Shown piece after piece: positions 35,953 to 46,244 of a DNA stretch of 64,000 bases (positions are counted from its first letter, which is position 1; the number at the start of each line of letters is the position of its first letter). This DNA comes from Brachionus rotundiformis (taxonomy: Eukaryota; Rotifera; Eurotatoria; Ploima; Brachionidae). The position numbers and the translations under genes were made by a program. The notes beneath the pieces are model-generated. The model saw nothing but the letters and a program-made list of their open reading frames with translations, made no database searches and was not told the DNA's origin. The stretch is from NCBI GenBank assembly GCA_016802295.1, contig JAESIW010000138.1, positions 1,187,904 through 1,251,903 of the forward strand, written 5' to 3'.

Positions 35953-37145
35953 ATAGTTAAAAATAAAAAAAAAAATTAACAAAGTAGATATTTCGCTACA
36001 ATATTTTTTTATTTCAAACTCATCTAAATTAAAGACAATTTAATTAAATAATTTGAATAGTAACCTCAGGCCGTATAGAATGAATCGGATTCTTCTTTTC
36101 AGCCTACCGATTACTATAATTGAGAATAAAAATTAAATAAAAAAGAAATTTATAGATTGTCTAAAAAAAAGATCAAATAAAAGAATATTTTTTACCTTAT
36201 TAACTTTAACTTAATAAATAAAATACTCTCTTTCGGTATAATATATATTCTGTTATTATATTTACAAAGAGATTAAGGTGTACTAAGCCCAAATTATATT
36301 GTAAAAAAGATACAAAGTTTTTGACATCATATTTCCAAAATACTAAACATAGAAGAAAAAGCTCAATATTTAATTTATTCTTTGGCAAAGGCCGTTTCTG
36401 ACCACATCACAGTACACTGTGAAATAAAGCGTAATGTATTTACAAAGAGTTCTGATTAAAGTTTTAGTTTTTCAGATTAAATTAATAAAAAAGTATTAGA
36501 TAATAAATAAGGAAGAAATTAAATTCATTTATTTATCAAAATTAAATCAAAATTTAGTTTTTTCATATAATTTCTTAGGAATAATTGACCTTTTTTTTAG
36601 ATTGAAAATTTTACACAATTCCGTAACTGTTTGGTTGTCCTGGCTAGCTCTAATCTCTGTTTTAGCCTTGTACTTGTGAATCATTATCAAAAAAAGGCCA
36701 ATATTATTGCTGTGAAAATATGAAGAATGAGCAAAAAATATAGGAAATTATGTAAGACAAAGTGGAGTCGGGGCCCGCATTCGGCATAATTTGGAAAATT
36801 CAAGAATATCGCGAGAGCATAGTTTTGCATGAGCTGGCCGAAACGCGTTTCACATCTAAGCTTATATTTACTCTAGCCACACAATTCAATGCATGTACTC
36901 GCCTCTAGTTCAAGTGATTCATTCGAGCAAGTCTTTAGCAAAAAATTCTATCCGAAACACACTCTCAAACTAACAAAACAACCCATATATACAGCTTGCA
37001 ATATAAATATTAATTTTTGTCTAGAAATAATCATTCAAATTCAACTTCAAGTTGTTCAGCCATATTTTGCAAAATTTCAAATTAGAAATATATTCTTATT
37101 TAACAAAAACCGAGCACTTATTTATCGTTAATAGTCAGAGTCAGA
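35953..37145. other. intergenic, upstream of BEN-domain gene
   Basis: The first part is A/T-rich without coding signal. From about 36760 to 36960 the DNA is clearly less AT-rich (CGGGGCCCGC, GGCCGAAACGCG) and probably belongs to the promoter or 5' UTR of the BEN gene. Confidence 0.4.
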
Positions 37146-38339
37146 ATGTCGGCCAATGAGTCTGGTGTGAGCACACGCAAGCGCAAGGTAACCAACGAAG
37201 TGCAGAGTGGCGACGAAGTGTTGGACAAGAAGGAGGAGGCGCAAACGTGCCGAAAGTCGCCGAGACTGTCGGCGCACAAGGTCAAAGAGGCGCCCAAGAG
37301 CGACCTGCCGGCCACGCCGACTCGCGGACGGCCCCGCTCCAGGCCGCTCGCCGACGAGTCCAAGCTGAACGGCGCCCAGTTTGTCACTGCGGCCGCAGCC
37401 GGCAATCTGAACGTAACCCAAACTAGTTTAGCCAAATATTTCCTAATTATAATTTATTATAATTTTTAGCTCACAAATTCGATCAGTGAAGAAGGCGACA
37501 AGGCAAAGAGCAAAAAGATCGAGCTGGAGAAGATTCAGCCGGACAAGCTGAGAAAATCCGAAGAGAGCAAAAAGCAAAAGCTCGAAGAAGAAGAACAAGC
37601 CAGCGAAGAGGAGAAGCAGAGCGACCAATTGGCGGACAAAGGCGAGCAGATAGTGATATTGGAGGCGGGCAGCGAGGCTGGCAAAGACGAGCAAACAGAA
37701 ACAATCAAAATGCCGGAGATAATTGTGGTGCCGGCGGACAGCCAGCTGCAGGCGCACACACAAACCATCAAGCTAGTTGATACGCCCATTGAGGAGGCCG
37801 GCATCAAGTCCTCGAACGGCCTGCACAGCTCGGACTTGAACTCGTCAAGCGACTCGAGCTCATCGGACGACGAGGACAGCAGCAATGGCGGCAAGAAGTC
37901 CTCCGGCAACAAGAGCGGCAATATTGCCATTTTGAACAAGACCAAAATAGACACTGATTTTATATCCAAGCTGATCGGCAACAGGTTCCCGGGCGACAAG
38001 AGATACGACCCCAATGAGATAAACAAACTGAGACTGTTGTCCCATTCGTATCAGAACTTTGCCGTCAAGCTTCTGGTGCGGCTCTTTGACGAGGAGGAGA
38101 TCATCGGCCGCAATGTTTATGGCAGAAATTACAGCGGCGACAAGTCCATCACTAAGCAGCCACTGGACCCGGAGCGCATCAACTTCATCAAGGAAACAGT
38201 GCTCCGCTTGACCAAGACCAACAATCCTGAGCTCGCTTGGGCTTCCTGTGTCATTGCCATGAACCGCAAAATGGTCGACATAAATAACAAATATTTTAAA
38301 AATTTAAAGAATAAAAAAGTTGATGAAGACGAAAATTGA
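37146..38339 (+). CDS. BEN-domain protein
   Basis: Two exons, 37146-37412 and 37470-38339, intron 57 bp, about 378 residues. The N-terminus is basic (TRKRKVTNE, RKSPRLSAHK, RGRPRSRP, the last AT-hook-like). The middle is Glu/Lys/Ser-rich and disordered. Residues about 260-365 form a BEN domain (NFAVKLLVRLFDEEEIIGRNVYG, KQPLDPERINFIKETVLRL, ASCVIAMNRKMVDIN), a DNA-binding module of repressors and chromatin insulator proteins. Probably nuclear. Codon use is much GC-richer than any neighbour (GCG, GGC, CTG, GAG), see findings. Specific orthologue not recognised. Confidence 0.8.
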
Positions 38340-38775
38340 TGCATGTCTACAAGCCAATTGACCCGAAGCCCGATTAATGTTTAAAAATTATTAAACTTAA
38401 AGCCATTGTGATGTTAAAATGATGAAAGTGTGTACCAATGGCTTGAGTATATTTGTCTATTACTGCTATTATTATTAGATTTTTTTAATTATGTTGTTAA
38501 ATTAAATTGAGAAAAAGCAAATGAGAAATTTGCCTTGTTTTTTTTTTTTTTTTCATTTGCTGTTTGTTTTTAACTTTTTTGTTCATTTGTAGCTCTCTGT
38601 AATTAATTTTAATTTTTTTTTTGAATTTAAAAAATAAAAATATGCTAAAATTTTTTTTTTTTTTCTATCTAGCTTGAAAAAAAATCTGCAAAAAGTTTAT
38701 TTGGGAGCCTGAGAAGAGAAAATGGTCAGAAACTTGCTTGAGAAATCAACAAATTTAATGATGATGATATTTTAG
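38340..38775. other. 3' region of BEN gene, poly-T runs
   Basis: AT-rich with T runs of 14-16 at about 38540-38556 and 38650-38664. No gene seen. Confidence 0.5.
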
Positions 38776-38880
38776 AAATTTATATAACAAGTTAAATTTT
38801 GAACATTAAACAATTATGAATATTTTTTGATAGAATTCTAAATTTAAAGATTTAATCAATTTTTAATTTTCCAAATGTTG
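38776..38880 (+). repeat. dispersed ~105-bp repeat, copy 1
   Basis: Shares long blocks with 42461-42590, including ATTTATATAACAAG, GAACATTAAA, TATTTTTTGATAGAATTCTAA and TTAATCAATTTTTAATTTTCC, in the same order and orientation. The second copy has an extra insertion of about 25 bp. It lies directly before a LINE 3' fragment. Confidence 0.75.
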
Positions 38881-38886
38881 TTTTAG

Positions 38887-39126
38887 TTAGGTGGTGAGTT
38901 AGGTCGAGTTCGCTCGCAACTAACAAAATGTGAAGCAAGGAGAAACTTCCTATCAAACATAGTAGTAAATAAATCAACATCGGTTGTCACAGCGAATTCA
39001 ATCAACCAATTCAAAAATAGACTTAACGATGTCGGTAGAAATGAACTAAAAAAGTTAAAAGTCTACTATAGCGGGACTATTGGCTATTATTATCATATAT
39101 CTTTAAATAAATGGAAACGTTGTTGA
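38887..39126 (+). mobile_element. LINE C-terminal fragment, second copy of the 35.8-kb element
   Basis: An open frame of about 79 codons encodes RSQLTKCEARRNFLSNIVVN ... INQFKNRLNDVGRN followed by a divergent tail. RRNF-SN-VVN plus N-FKNRLD is the recurrent C-terminal signature of many LINE reverse transcriptases. NQFKNRLNDVGRN is almost the same as NQYKNRLDDVGRN at 35820-35858, so both derive from one family. A short TAT-rich stretch follows at about 39083-39100. Confidence 0.7.
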
Positions 39127-39167
39127 AATTTGAACTACTCGGGTTGATTATGGATAATAAGTAAACT

Positions 39168-39720
39168 TTGCTGCAATATGTATTAAAACTAAGAACTTCA
39201 ATTAAAAAAGGTCTTCATCTAATAAAGAAATTGTTCCATTTGCCTTTCAAAGTTAAGACTCAATTCTTAAAAACATTTATCATGCCGTTCTTTGACTATT
39301 GTCTATCATTATCAATTTATTTTACAAAAAGATCAATTCAAAAATTAGCCAAATATACATGGCAATGATGACTTTAATACTTTAAATATTGAGTTGAATA
39401 AATTTAACGTTGATTGCTTTCAGCTTAGAATCATCAAACGTCTTGGTCACTTTGTTCATAAAATTGTAAATTTAAAAACATCACCTGTTGACTTAAAAGA
39501 AATTTTAATCAGCAACCACTCGAAAAATATTGTTTATTATTAACCTAAGAAATTTAAATGACTATCTTGTTCCTTCTAAGGGAAAGTTTAATGATTATGG
39601 TGAATTATTTTTATTCTAAATTCATCAATAAATTACTTATTGATGATATACATTTAGATTTTGTATTATTTAAACGAAGAATAAACAATAACATTAATAA
39701 GTTGTTCAGCCATATAAACA
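39168..39720 (+). mobile_element. decayed LINE reverse-transcriptase C-terminal region, copy 1
   Basis: Frame 39168-39368 encodes SIKKGLHLIKKLFHLPFKVK, TFIMPFFDYCLSL and YFTKRSIQKLAKY. That corresponds to the region after the catalytic core of LINE reverse transcriptases (the FILPYFDYC-like motif). After a frameshift, 39373-39543 encodes DFNTLNIELNKFNVDCFQLR and IIKRLGHFVHKIVN, and further fragments (YFYSKFINKLLIDDIHLDFV, RRINNNIN) continue to about 39720. Several frameshifts and stops are present. It is not functional. Confidence 0.75.
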
Positions 39721-39726
39721 ATAACT

Positions 39727-40073
39727 GATGATTTTAATAATAGTTTAAATGTTTGTAATATTGATTGCTTTTAAGACAGAGTGATTAAGGATCTGGCCAG
39801 CTTTGTTCACAAAATCTTAAATTCAGGTACTGCTCATAGTGGTCTAAAAGAAATCTTGATGAAAAACATAACTCTAAAAACCAACTATAGTCTTAATGAT
39901 TATTATGAAAAATCTTTTGATTATTTTTATTCTAAATTTATCTATCATTCGCTAATAGACGATTTTAAATCAGATTTTGTTTTTTTCAATCGTAAAATGC
40001 ATAATAATATAAATATAATTATATTAAATTTTGTAAATTATTTTCTCAATTTGATGTTAATTTCAAAAAATTA
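39727..40073 (+). mobile_element. decayed LINE C-terminal region, copy 2 in tandem
   Basis: It parallels the preceding copy from DFN...NIDCF onward: after an in-frame TAA at 39772-39774 it reads DRVIKDLASFVHKILN, LKEILMKN, YFYSKFIYHSLIDDF and HNNINI, matching FVHKIVN, LKEILISN, YFYSKFINKLLIDD and NNNIN of copy 1. Two 5'-truncated copies of the same LINE end therefore lie head to tail. Confidence 0.75.
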
Positions 40074-40654
40074 ATTTTTTTCAAGTTCTAACTTTTTTTA
40101 TCAATAAATGAGCACGATCATGTCCCTTTAAGCTTTGACCATTGGTTTCTTTGGTCGGGTTGAACTAATGAAACAATAATGATGAACTTAGTTGCAGAAT
40201 CATGGAATAAATTGGTCAAGGAAACAGTAACACACATTTATTTTCAAAAATTAAAAATTAATAAAAATTCATGAAATTAACTAATATTAAAAATAAAATA
40301 ATAATAAAACTTATGTATGTGAAACAAATACCTAAAAACTATCTAAATATAAAACAATTTGAAAAAAAAGAAGCTTTTAAATAATTTCATAAAAGATAAA
40401 CCGAATCTATTAATTTTTCGAATACTAATTTTTTGTTCGGAAAATATTTAATTAAATTTATAGCAAATGTCGGTTAAATAAAAAATTAAGCTAAAAATTT
40501 TCAAGAATTTACAAGTAATCTAAAAATAATAATTTATCGAATTTAGTTCATTTAAGAAATGAATAAAAAAAATTTATTAAAACTTTAAAAAGAAAAATTT
40601 TAGATATTAAAAAAATCCACAAAATGCTTAAAAGTTTGAATTTTATAAGTAAAT
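40074..40654. other. AT-rich intergenic region
   Basis: About 580 bp between LINE remnants and the 3' end of the S1P lyase gene. Nothing recognisable. Confidence 0.5.
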
Positions 40655-42406
40655 TTAATTATGAGCTTTTTCAATTGACCCATTAGCTGAACCATTGACT
40701 GCACCATTCAAAGCTTTGCCATTTCCATTGCTTTTAGATATTTCTTTTGTATTATAGCAGGCATCCAAAAATAGACATGCTACATCGGCAATCAGACTCT
40801 TATCTGGAATGCCTTGAGTACTACAATAAATAGCTGCTACTTTACCAAGCTTTCTATCATCTTTGCTCATTATATCTTTAACAGCTTGTTTTAAATCTTG
40901 TACAAATTTTTCGGCTACATTTGGCAAAGTGTGCAATTTAGTGACAGCAATGTGAATGCCAGGTGGATTTTGAAGTGCATTCAAGTGCCATCCTTTTGCA
41001 GCCATATCATCTAAAAGTCTAAAAATATTGAAATCCGAAGACTCAAAAGCTACAACGCTGACTTCTGGCTCACACATTAATTTCAATTCTTTTATTTGTT
41101 TTACATTTTCAGTTATATATTTAGTTGTTTTGATTATGTCTCTGGTAATCTTGACATAACCATCTTGACCAATAGACATCAATGTTGCCCAAGTCATAGC
41201 TATCAAACTACCAGCTCTGCTTCCAGCAAAAGTAGGCGAAACATATATACCACCAGGCCATTCAACAGCAGAGAAATACTGGTGCTTTCTATAGCTTGGA
41301 TCTCGATACAAAACCACTGAACTTCCTTTTGGTGTGTAGCCATATTTGTGTGTGTCACAACTGATAGAAGTGACACCTGGTAATCTAAAATCAAACAAAG
41401 GTAATTTATATCCAGCTTCTTCCATGAAAACTATCAAAAAACCGCCCAAACAAGCATCTACATGCAATGGTATATTGTATTTACAGGCAATTTTGGACAA
41501 GTCTTCAATTGGATCAATGGCACCGTGTGGAAAATGTGGAGCTGAACCAGCAATCAGACATGTATTCGAGTTTATGTACGATTTTAGTTTTTCAGGGTCT
41601 ACTTTCTTTGTCTTTGGATCAACTGGAACGTGATGGATTTTCATTTTGAAAAAATCTGCTGCTTTATCGAATGCAGCATGTGCAGTTACTGGAACAACCA
41701 TCTCTGGACGACTGATTCCTCTAGAATAAGCTAGCTGACGGTATGCTTTGCAGGCCAACATGATAGATTCAGTGCCCCCTGTAGTCATGGTACCACATGA
41801 ATTTTCATCGCCGTGGAACAAATTACAGACCATACGAACAACTTCAGCTTCCATTTTTCTTACATCCGGAAAGACATCAGCATGCATTGGATTTGTCCAA
41901 GCAAACTTTTCATACACACTAGTGGTAAGCTTTGTCAATGTATCATCAGCTCCATATACACATCCTGAAACTGCACCGCCAGTCCAATTCAATTCATTTA
42001 GCTTTAGATATTTATTGTTGATGAGCTCCAATGTTTTCTCATTACCAAAACCTGAAGATGGAAGTTTTTGGACAAAAAGTTGGCCCTTATTCGAATTATA
42101 AATTTCTTCTTCCAAATCTTTACGGGTTTTTGACAATTCTGAGCTAATCTTGGAATTAATGAAAGGCAATTTTTTTGAGAACTTAAACACTTGTTTTTTA
42201 CAATAATCCCATAAACCTTTATCCAAATCCAGCAAAAAATGTCTAAATGACATCACTAGATAGGTTACCAATCCTGATACGACAAGTATTTCCCATTTTT
42301 CGAAATTGTCTAATTTTCCCAAGAAATATTCAAGTACCGGATCAATTTGCTCATATACTTGGCCTACTAAAGGATACTCTAGACTCAGTTTCTCTAATAG
42401 AGACAT
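40655..42406 (-). CDS. SGPL1: sphingosine-1-phosphate lyase
   Basis: PLP-dependent enzyme that cleaves sphingosine-1-phosphate to hexadecenal and phosphoethanolamine, in the ER membrane facing the cytosol. Single exon, 583 residues (human 568). One N-terminal membrane helix at about 38-54 (KWEILVVSGLVTYLVMSF), GNEKTLELIN, GAVSGCVYG, TTGGTESIMLACKAYR (cofactor phosphate loop), HVDACLGGF with the PLP aspartate, and SCDTHKYGYTPKGSS with Schiff-base lysine K354 (human K353). The C-terminal tail is Asn/Gly-rich. Intronless. TTAG and ATAAAA precede the ATG, as in several other genes here. Confidence 0.97.
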   Translation of the reverse strand: MSLLEKLSLEYPLVGQVYEQIDPVLEYFLGKLDNFEKWEILVVSGLVTYLVMSFRHFLLDLDKGLWDYCKKQVFKFSKKLPFINSKISSELSKTRKDLEEEIYNSNKGQLFVQKLPSSGFGNEKTLELINNKYLKLNELNWTGGAVSGCVYGADDTLTKLTTSVYEKFAWTNPMHADVFPDVRKMEAEVVRMVCNLFHGDENSCGTMTTGGTESIMLACKAYRQLAYSRGISRPEMVVPVTAHAAFDKAADFFKMKIHHVPVDPKTKKVDPEKLKSYINSNTCLIAGSAPHFPHGAIDPIEDLSKIACKYNIPLHVDACLGGFLIVFMEEAGYKLPLFDFRLPGVTSISCDTHKYGYTPKGSSVVLYRDPSYRKHQYFSAVEWPGGIYVSPTFAGSRAGSLIAMTWATLMSIGQDGYVKITRDIIKTTKYITENVKQIKELKLMCEPEVSVVAFESSDFNIFRLLDDMAAKGWHLNALQNPPGIHIAVTKLHTLPNVAEKFVQDLKQAVKDIMSKDDRKLGKVAAIYCSTQGIPDKSLIADVACLFLDACYNTKEISKSNGNGKALNGAVNGSANGSIEKAHN

Positions 42407-43749
42407 TATTTTTATCTAAATAAAAAACGAAAATAATTATGATTATTTATATATTTAAAAATTTATATAACAAGATAAATTTTTGATCTTCGAACATTAA
42501 ATAATTACCTTAGATAAGATAAAATAGGTGTATTTTTTGATAGAATTCTAATTTTAAAAAATTAATCAATTTTTAATTTTCCAAAAAGTTATAATTTTAA
42601 ATGATATTTCATTTGTATCGAGAAAAATCTAATCCAATTCTAAATTAAAAATAAAAACATTGAAAAAAATTATAATTAATAATTTGACAATTAAAGTTTG
42701 AGAGAATGTATTTTATAAATAAGTTTTTACATTTAGCTAAATAAAAAATTCAAATTGTGTCTTACATATTTTTAGGATCTAAGTTAAATTAACAAATTTT
42801 TGGATATATATAATTTTTGAATAGAGTTGATTTATATATAAAAACTCTATAAATGAATCATCTGTTAATTAAGAGCCATATTAAAATTTCGAGCATCTCA
42901 TAAGTACATCATCGAAATTTACTTATTCGTTGGTCTAAGATTAATTTTAATTTCTTGAGAATTATTTATCTATTTCAAGTTAAGAATATAAATTGCATAA
43001 TATTTGCTAAAATGTTGATAATGATGCTTCCAAGTCTTATATCTCCTTAGAATAAATTTTAAACATTTAATTTTGAAAAAGAATTTTTCCTTAATTATAC
43101 TAATAGCAAAATTGGATACGAAATTTAATTTAAAATGATCTATTACTTATTTATTTTATTCTATTTAACTTAAAATATTCTATTAGTAAAATAGAAATTA
43201 AATACAAGCAATTACAAGAACATATTAAAAAATAATGACAAATCAGTTTTTAATTGTTCTTTTATTCCAAAGCCTTCTTAAGCGTGGATGACTAATTTAT
43301 TTTTAATATTAAATTTAATTGCTTCTACCTTTTTAATTGATTAAATTTTTAATATAAATTTTTAAATTTTACTAAAAAATCGATTTTTTAGAATAAAAGA
43401 TAGAATTTTTTTAAAAATTTTTAATCTACAATTAATTTTAAATAAATATATATTAAAAAGCCAGGTGAGAAAATCTCAAATTCATTGCTATAAAGCGGTA
43501 ACCAAAGACATGTCTATAATTTCTCTGTACATATTTAAATAAATTAATAAGTAAAAATTATAAATTATAATATTTCAATTGAAATTGCTTAAATTATTTT
43601 TGCATAAAAAGAAATATTTATCTCTAAAATATCTATTTCTAGCTATTTGTTGCAACAAATATTATAAACATTTAAATTAAAAAAAGATACTAGGATTTAA
43701 GAATAGAATATTTTGAGGGCCAGTTTAGTTTGTATTCTAATAGTTCAAC
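42407..43749. other. divergent intergenic region SGPL1 / EXOC8
   Basis: About 1.3 kb, A/T-rich. It contains the second copy of the dispersed repeat (42461-42590). No coding signal. Confidence 0.5.
42461..42590 (+). repeat. dispersed repeat, copy 2
   Basis: Homologous to 38776-38880 in the same orientation. The shared core TTTTTTGATAGAATTCTAA and the end TTAATCAATTTTTAATTTTCC are nearly identical. It sits just upstream of the S1P lyase start. Confidence 0.75.
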
Positions 43750-45816
43750 ATGGATCTGAACATCTTAAATTTGGATTCGTTGGAGCACACCAACTTTAAT
43801 GTTGACGAATTTGTCAAAATGGTCGCGGCAAAAGACATCTATGCCTCGAAGATAGCCGAGACCAAAGAAAAACTAAGCCGACTGTCGGCACAGACAGCAG
43901 AGGAAATAAAACAAAATGTTTACAAAAATTATACCAATTTTATGGAAACGTCTAAAGAAGTGGGCCACTTAGAAAGCAAAATGAACCAATTGCGACAGTC
44001 GCTGGACGATCAGCGCAAACTGTTGACCATGTTCAAAAATTTGAGCGTAAACACCAACACTAAAGTGGACCAGTCGCCCAGCAGCAAGATAGCTGGCGAC
44101 CAAAACTCGTCCCTGAGCCTTTTGCTGGAGCAGGTCGAGGGTTGTGGCGTGATAGCCCAAAAGCCAGGCCGAAGTCTTCTTTTTCACAGTGATCTTGAGG
44201 TTCTGCACACCGATGACTATTCTGTGTCCCAAAAAGTCCATGCTTATCTGCTAAGCGATGCCATGCTGCTAACCCTACCACAACGAAAACGCAACAAGTC
44301 GGCGTTCAGCTCAAGCGCCATCAACAGACACAGATCGAACAGTCTCATAGGCCATACGGAAACAACCAATAACTACCAATACAAATTCCATGCTTTTTAT
44401 GAACTAGATCTGATTAATATACTCAATATAGAAGATTCCAAAGAAGTGAGAAACTCTTTCCAAGTGTCCAAGTTTCCGGAAAGCTTAATATTCCGATGTG
44501 GCAATGCACATCTAAAAAAAGAATGGCTAGAATCAATAGAAAATGCTCGCAAGCAGCTAATGGCCGAAATGTCATCCAAAGGCTTGAACAGAATCACCGA
44601 AGAGGACGAGACCGATTCAGAAAAGCCCACTGTTTCGGCCGAGTACGAAATGAACAGACAACTTAGGGACCTATTTTCAGAGTTTGATATTTTGCTAGCC
44701 CAGCGCGATTTCGAAAAAGCAGTTGACATGTTGCTCAAGATAAAATCTTCCAAAGCGCTCTCGGACTCGTCTCACCATTTGGTCTACAAGCAGAAAGAGT
44801 CCGAGCTTATTAGCATACTGCGCAAAGACCTAGTCCAGTCCAAAGAAAGACGAAACAGCAAAGGAGTTGTTAAGACAGGCAAACGTGTGGTCAATAGCTT
44901 GATTAAGCTCAAGATCATTGACGAAGCCATTGACCTATTCATCGACTACCACAAACACCTCAATTCAGAAACATTGCGTAAAATAAAACTCGAAGAGTCC
45001 AACTCAATCTACATGAACAATGTATTGGATTCTTTTTTTGAAAATTTAAAACAAAGTTATGTAAGCTTCAAAGAACAATTTGCCAATTTGGTAAACTATT
45101 GTTACTCGACTTATTTGAGCTGGTGTGACACAGAAATAGAGATATTGATCAAAAAGCTGCAAAGTCAACACTATCTGGGCCGGCAATTTGACATCACTGT
45201 CGAAAATGTCCAGCTGATATTCCTCAAAGCCGAGGATTTCCAAAATACGGGAAATTTCGACGTGAAATTTATGTTCGAAGTCAAACTGAATCCCATAGTT
45301 GAACAATCCATCAAGGAACAATACGACATACTTATAGAGGCTTCTCTGCAGCGTTCCAAGCTGGAATTGGAAAATACAACTTCTAATAGTGAGCTAAACA
45401 AACAACAACAAATCGACAAGTTTGCCAATGACATTCATCAGCTTGAAATGAAAAATCAATTGTCCAAATTTGACTTTAATTTGGTCAAAAAATGCACCAG
45501 CTCGGCAATACAGTTTGCGCGCGGTGCTCTTGTTTTTTTTGTCAATTGTTTGCGCATTTATTACCAGGATATAAATTATTTTATAGTTGAGAATTTTACC
45601 AAGCTGTTCAAGGCTGAGCTAAAGATATACAGCTCGTATATGAAGAAATTGGGCAGCATTCGCATTGCCAAAGAGGACATATACAGCAATATAGCTCTAA
45701 TTGAAAGTGTATTTAAAATAATTCAAGAGATTTACTTGGAAAAAAGTGGTCTCAATTCGAAGCATTTTAGCGACGTGTCAGATAAAATAGTAAAATTTAA
45801 AAATGATTATTTTTAG
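43750..45816 (+). CDS. EXOC8: exocyst complex component 8 (Exo84)
   Basis: Subunit of the octameric exocyst that tethers secretory vesicles to the plasma membrane. It binds RalA through its PH domain in animals. Single exon, 688 residues (human 725). The N-terminal helix/coiled coil is the VPS51/EXO84-like region (NVDEFVKMVAAKDIYASKI, NYTNFMETSKEVGHLESKM). A PH fold lies at about 135-275 (PGRSLLFHSDLEVL ... HAYLLSDAMLLTLPQRK ... LKKEWLESIENARKQL). The C-terminal helical CATCHR-like part starts with MNRQLRDLFSEFDILLAQRDFEKAVDMLLKIK. Intronless and complete. CREBL2 starts 161 bp downstream on the same strand. Confidence 0.95.
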   Translation: MDLNILNLDSLEHTNFNVDEFVKMVAAKDIYASKIAETKEKLSRLSAQTAEEIKQNVYKNYTNFMETSKEVGHLESKMNQLRQSLDDQRKLLTMFKNLSVNTNTKVDQSPSSKIAGDQNSSLSLLLEQVEGCGVIAQKPGRSLLFHSDLEVLHTDDYSVSQKVHAYLLSDAMLLTLPQRKRNKSAFSSSAINRHRSNSLIGHTETTNNYQYKFHAFYELDLINILNIEDSKEVRNSFQVSKFPESLIFRCGNAHLKKEWLESIENARKQLMAEMSSKGLNRITEEDETDSEKPTVSAEYEMNRQLRDLFSEFDILLAQRDFEKAVDMLLKIKSSKALSDSSHHLVYKQKESELISILRKDLVQSKERRNSKGVVKTGKRVVNSLIKLKIIDEAIDLFIDYHKHLNSETLRKIKLEESNSIYMNNVLDSFFENLKQSYVSFKEQFANLVNYCYSTYLSWCDTEIEILIKKLQSQHYLGRQFDITVENVQLIFLKAEDFQNTGNFDVKFMFEVKLNPIVEQSIKEQYDILIEASLQRSKLELENTTSNSELNKQQQIDKFANDIHQLEMKNQLSKFDFNLVKKCTSSAIQFARGALVFFVNCLRIYYQDINYFIVENFTKLFKAELKIYSSYMKKLGSIRIAKEDIYSNIALIESVFKIIQEIYLEKSGLNSKHFSDVSDKIVKFKNDYF

Positions 45817-45977
45817 ATAAGTTTATTAAATTATTTTTAAGATTGGTTTATTATTAATAAAATTTTTATTTAAAGTTTCATTTTATATGGCATTTAAATG
45901 GACCAAGGGTAGCGCCTTGGACTAGCGCTTGCGATAAATAGACAAGAAATTTTTAGATTTTTTCTTCTTTAGATAAA

Positions 45978-46244
45978 ATGGGAAAACGAGGAAGGAAGCC
46001 AGGTGCTAAGCAAGACGGCGTTTCCAAGTTGGAAAGGAGCAGGTTGAGTGCCCGAGAATGTCGTGTTAGGAAAAAACTGCGCTACGAGTATTTGGAAGAG
46101 TTGGTACAAGACAGAGAAAAGGCCATTAGTGCCCTAGAGCATGAGCTTGAGCTATACAGAAAAGTTTGCGAACAAATCGATTCTGGTAACATAACTGATG
46201 AGCTTAGAAAATTGGTCGACTCAGACTGGTTCGTCAAATCTTAG
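45978..46244 (+). CDS. CREBL2: CREBL2 / REPTOR-BP small bZIP protein
   Basis: 88 residues, single exon. GKRGRKPG is followed by a bZIP basic region ERSRLSARECRVRKKLRYEYLEELV, whose RxSARECRxRKK core is the CREBL2 signature, then a short leucine zipper and the conserved end GNITDELRKLVD. In flies the orthologue (REPTOR-BP) works with REPTOR in the transcriptional response to low TORC1. It is shorter than human CREBL2 (120) because the C-terminal tail is absent. A T-rich tract with TTTAG ends 5 bp before the ATG, which strongly suggests a (trans-)splice acceptor. Confidence 0.94.
   Translation: MGKRGRKPGAKQDGVSKLERSRLSARECRVRKKLRYEYLEELVQDREKAISALEHELELYRKVCEQIDSGNITDELRKLVDSDWFVKS

Noticed and set aside
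34036..36388. Two ~60-codon open frames at 34.0 and 36.2 kb
   Set aside because: Phe/Ile/Tyr/Asn-rich translations expected from random AT-rich DNA; no family, no splice continuity.
37118..37435. Two minus-strand open frames of about 100 codons opposite the first BEN exon
   Set aside because: They are Arg/Leu/Ser-rich antisense shadows caused by the GC-rich codons of the real gene, with no domain or splice support.
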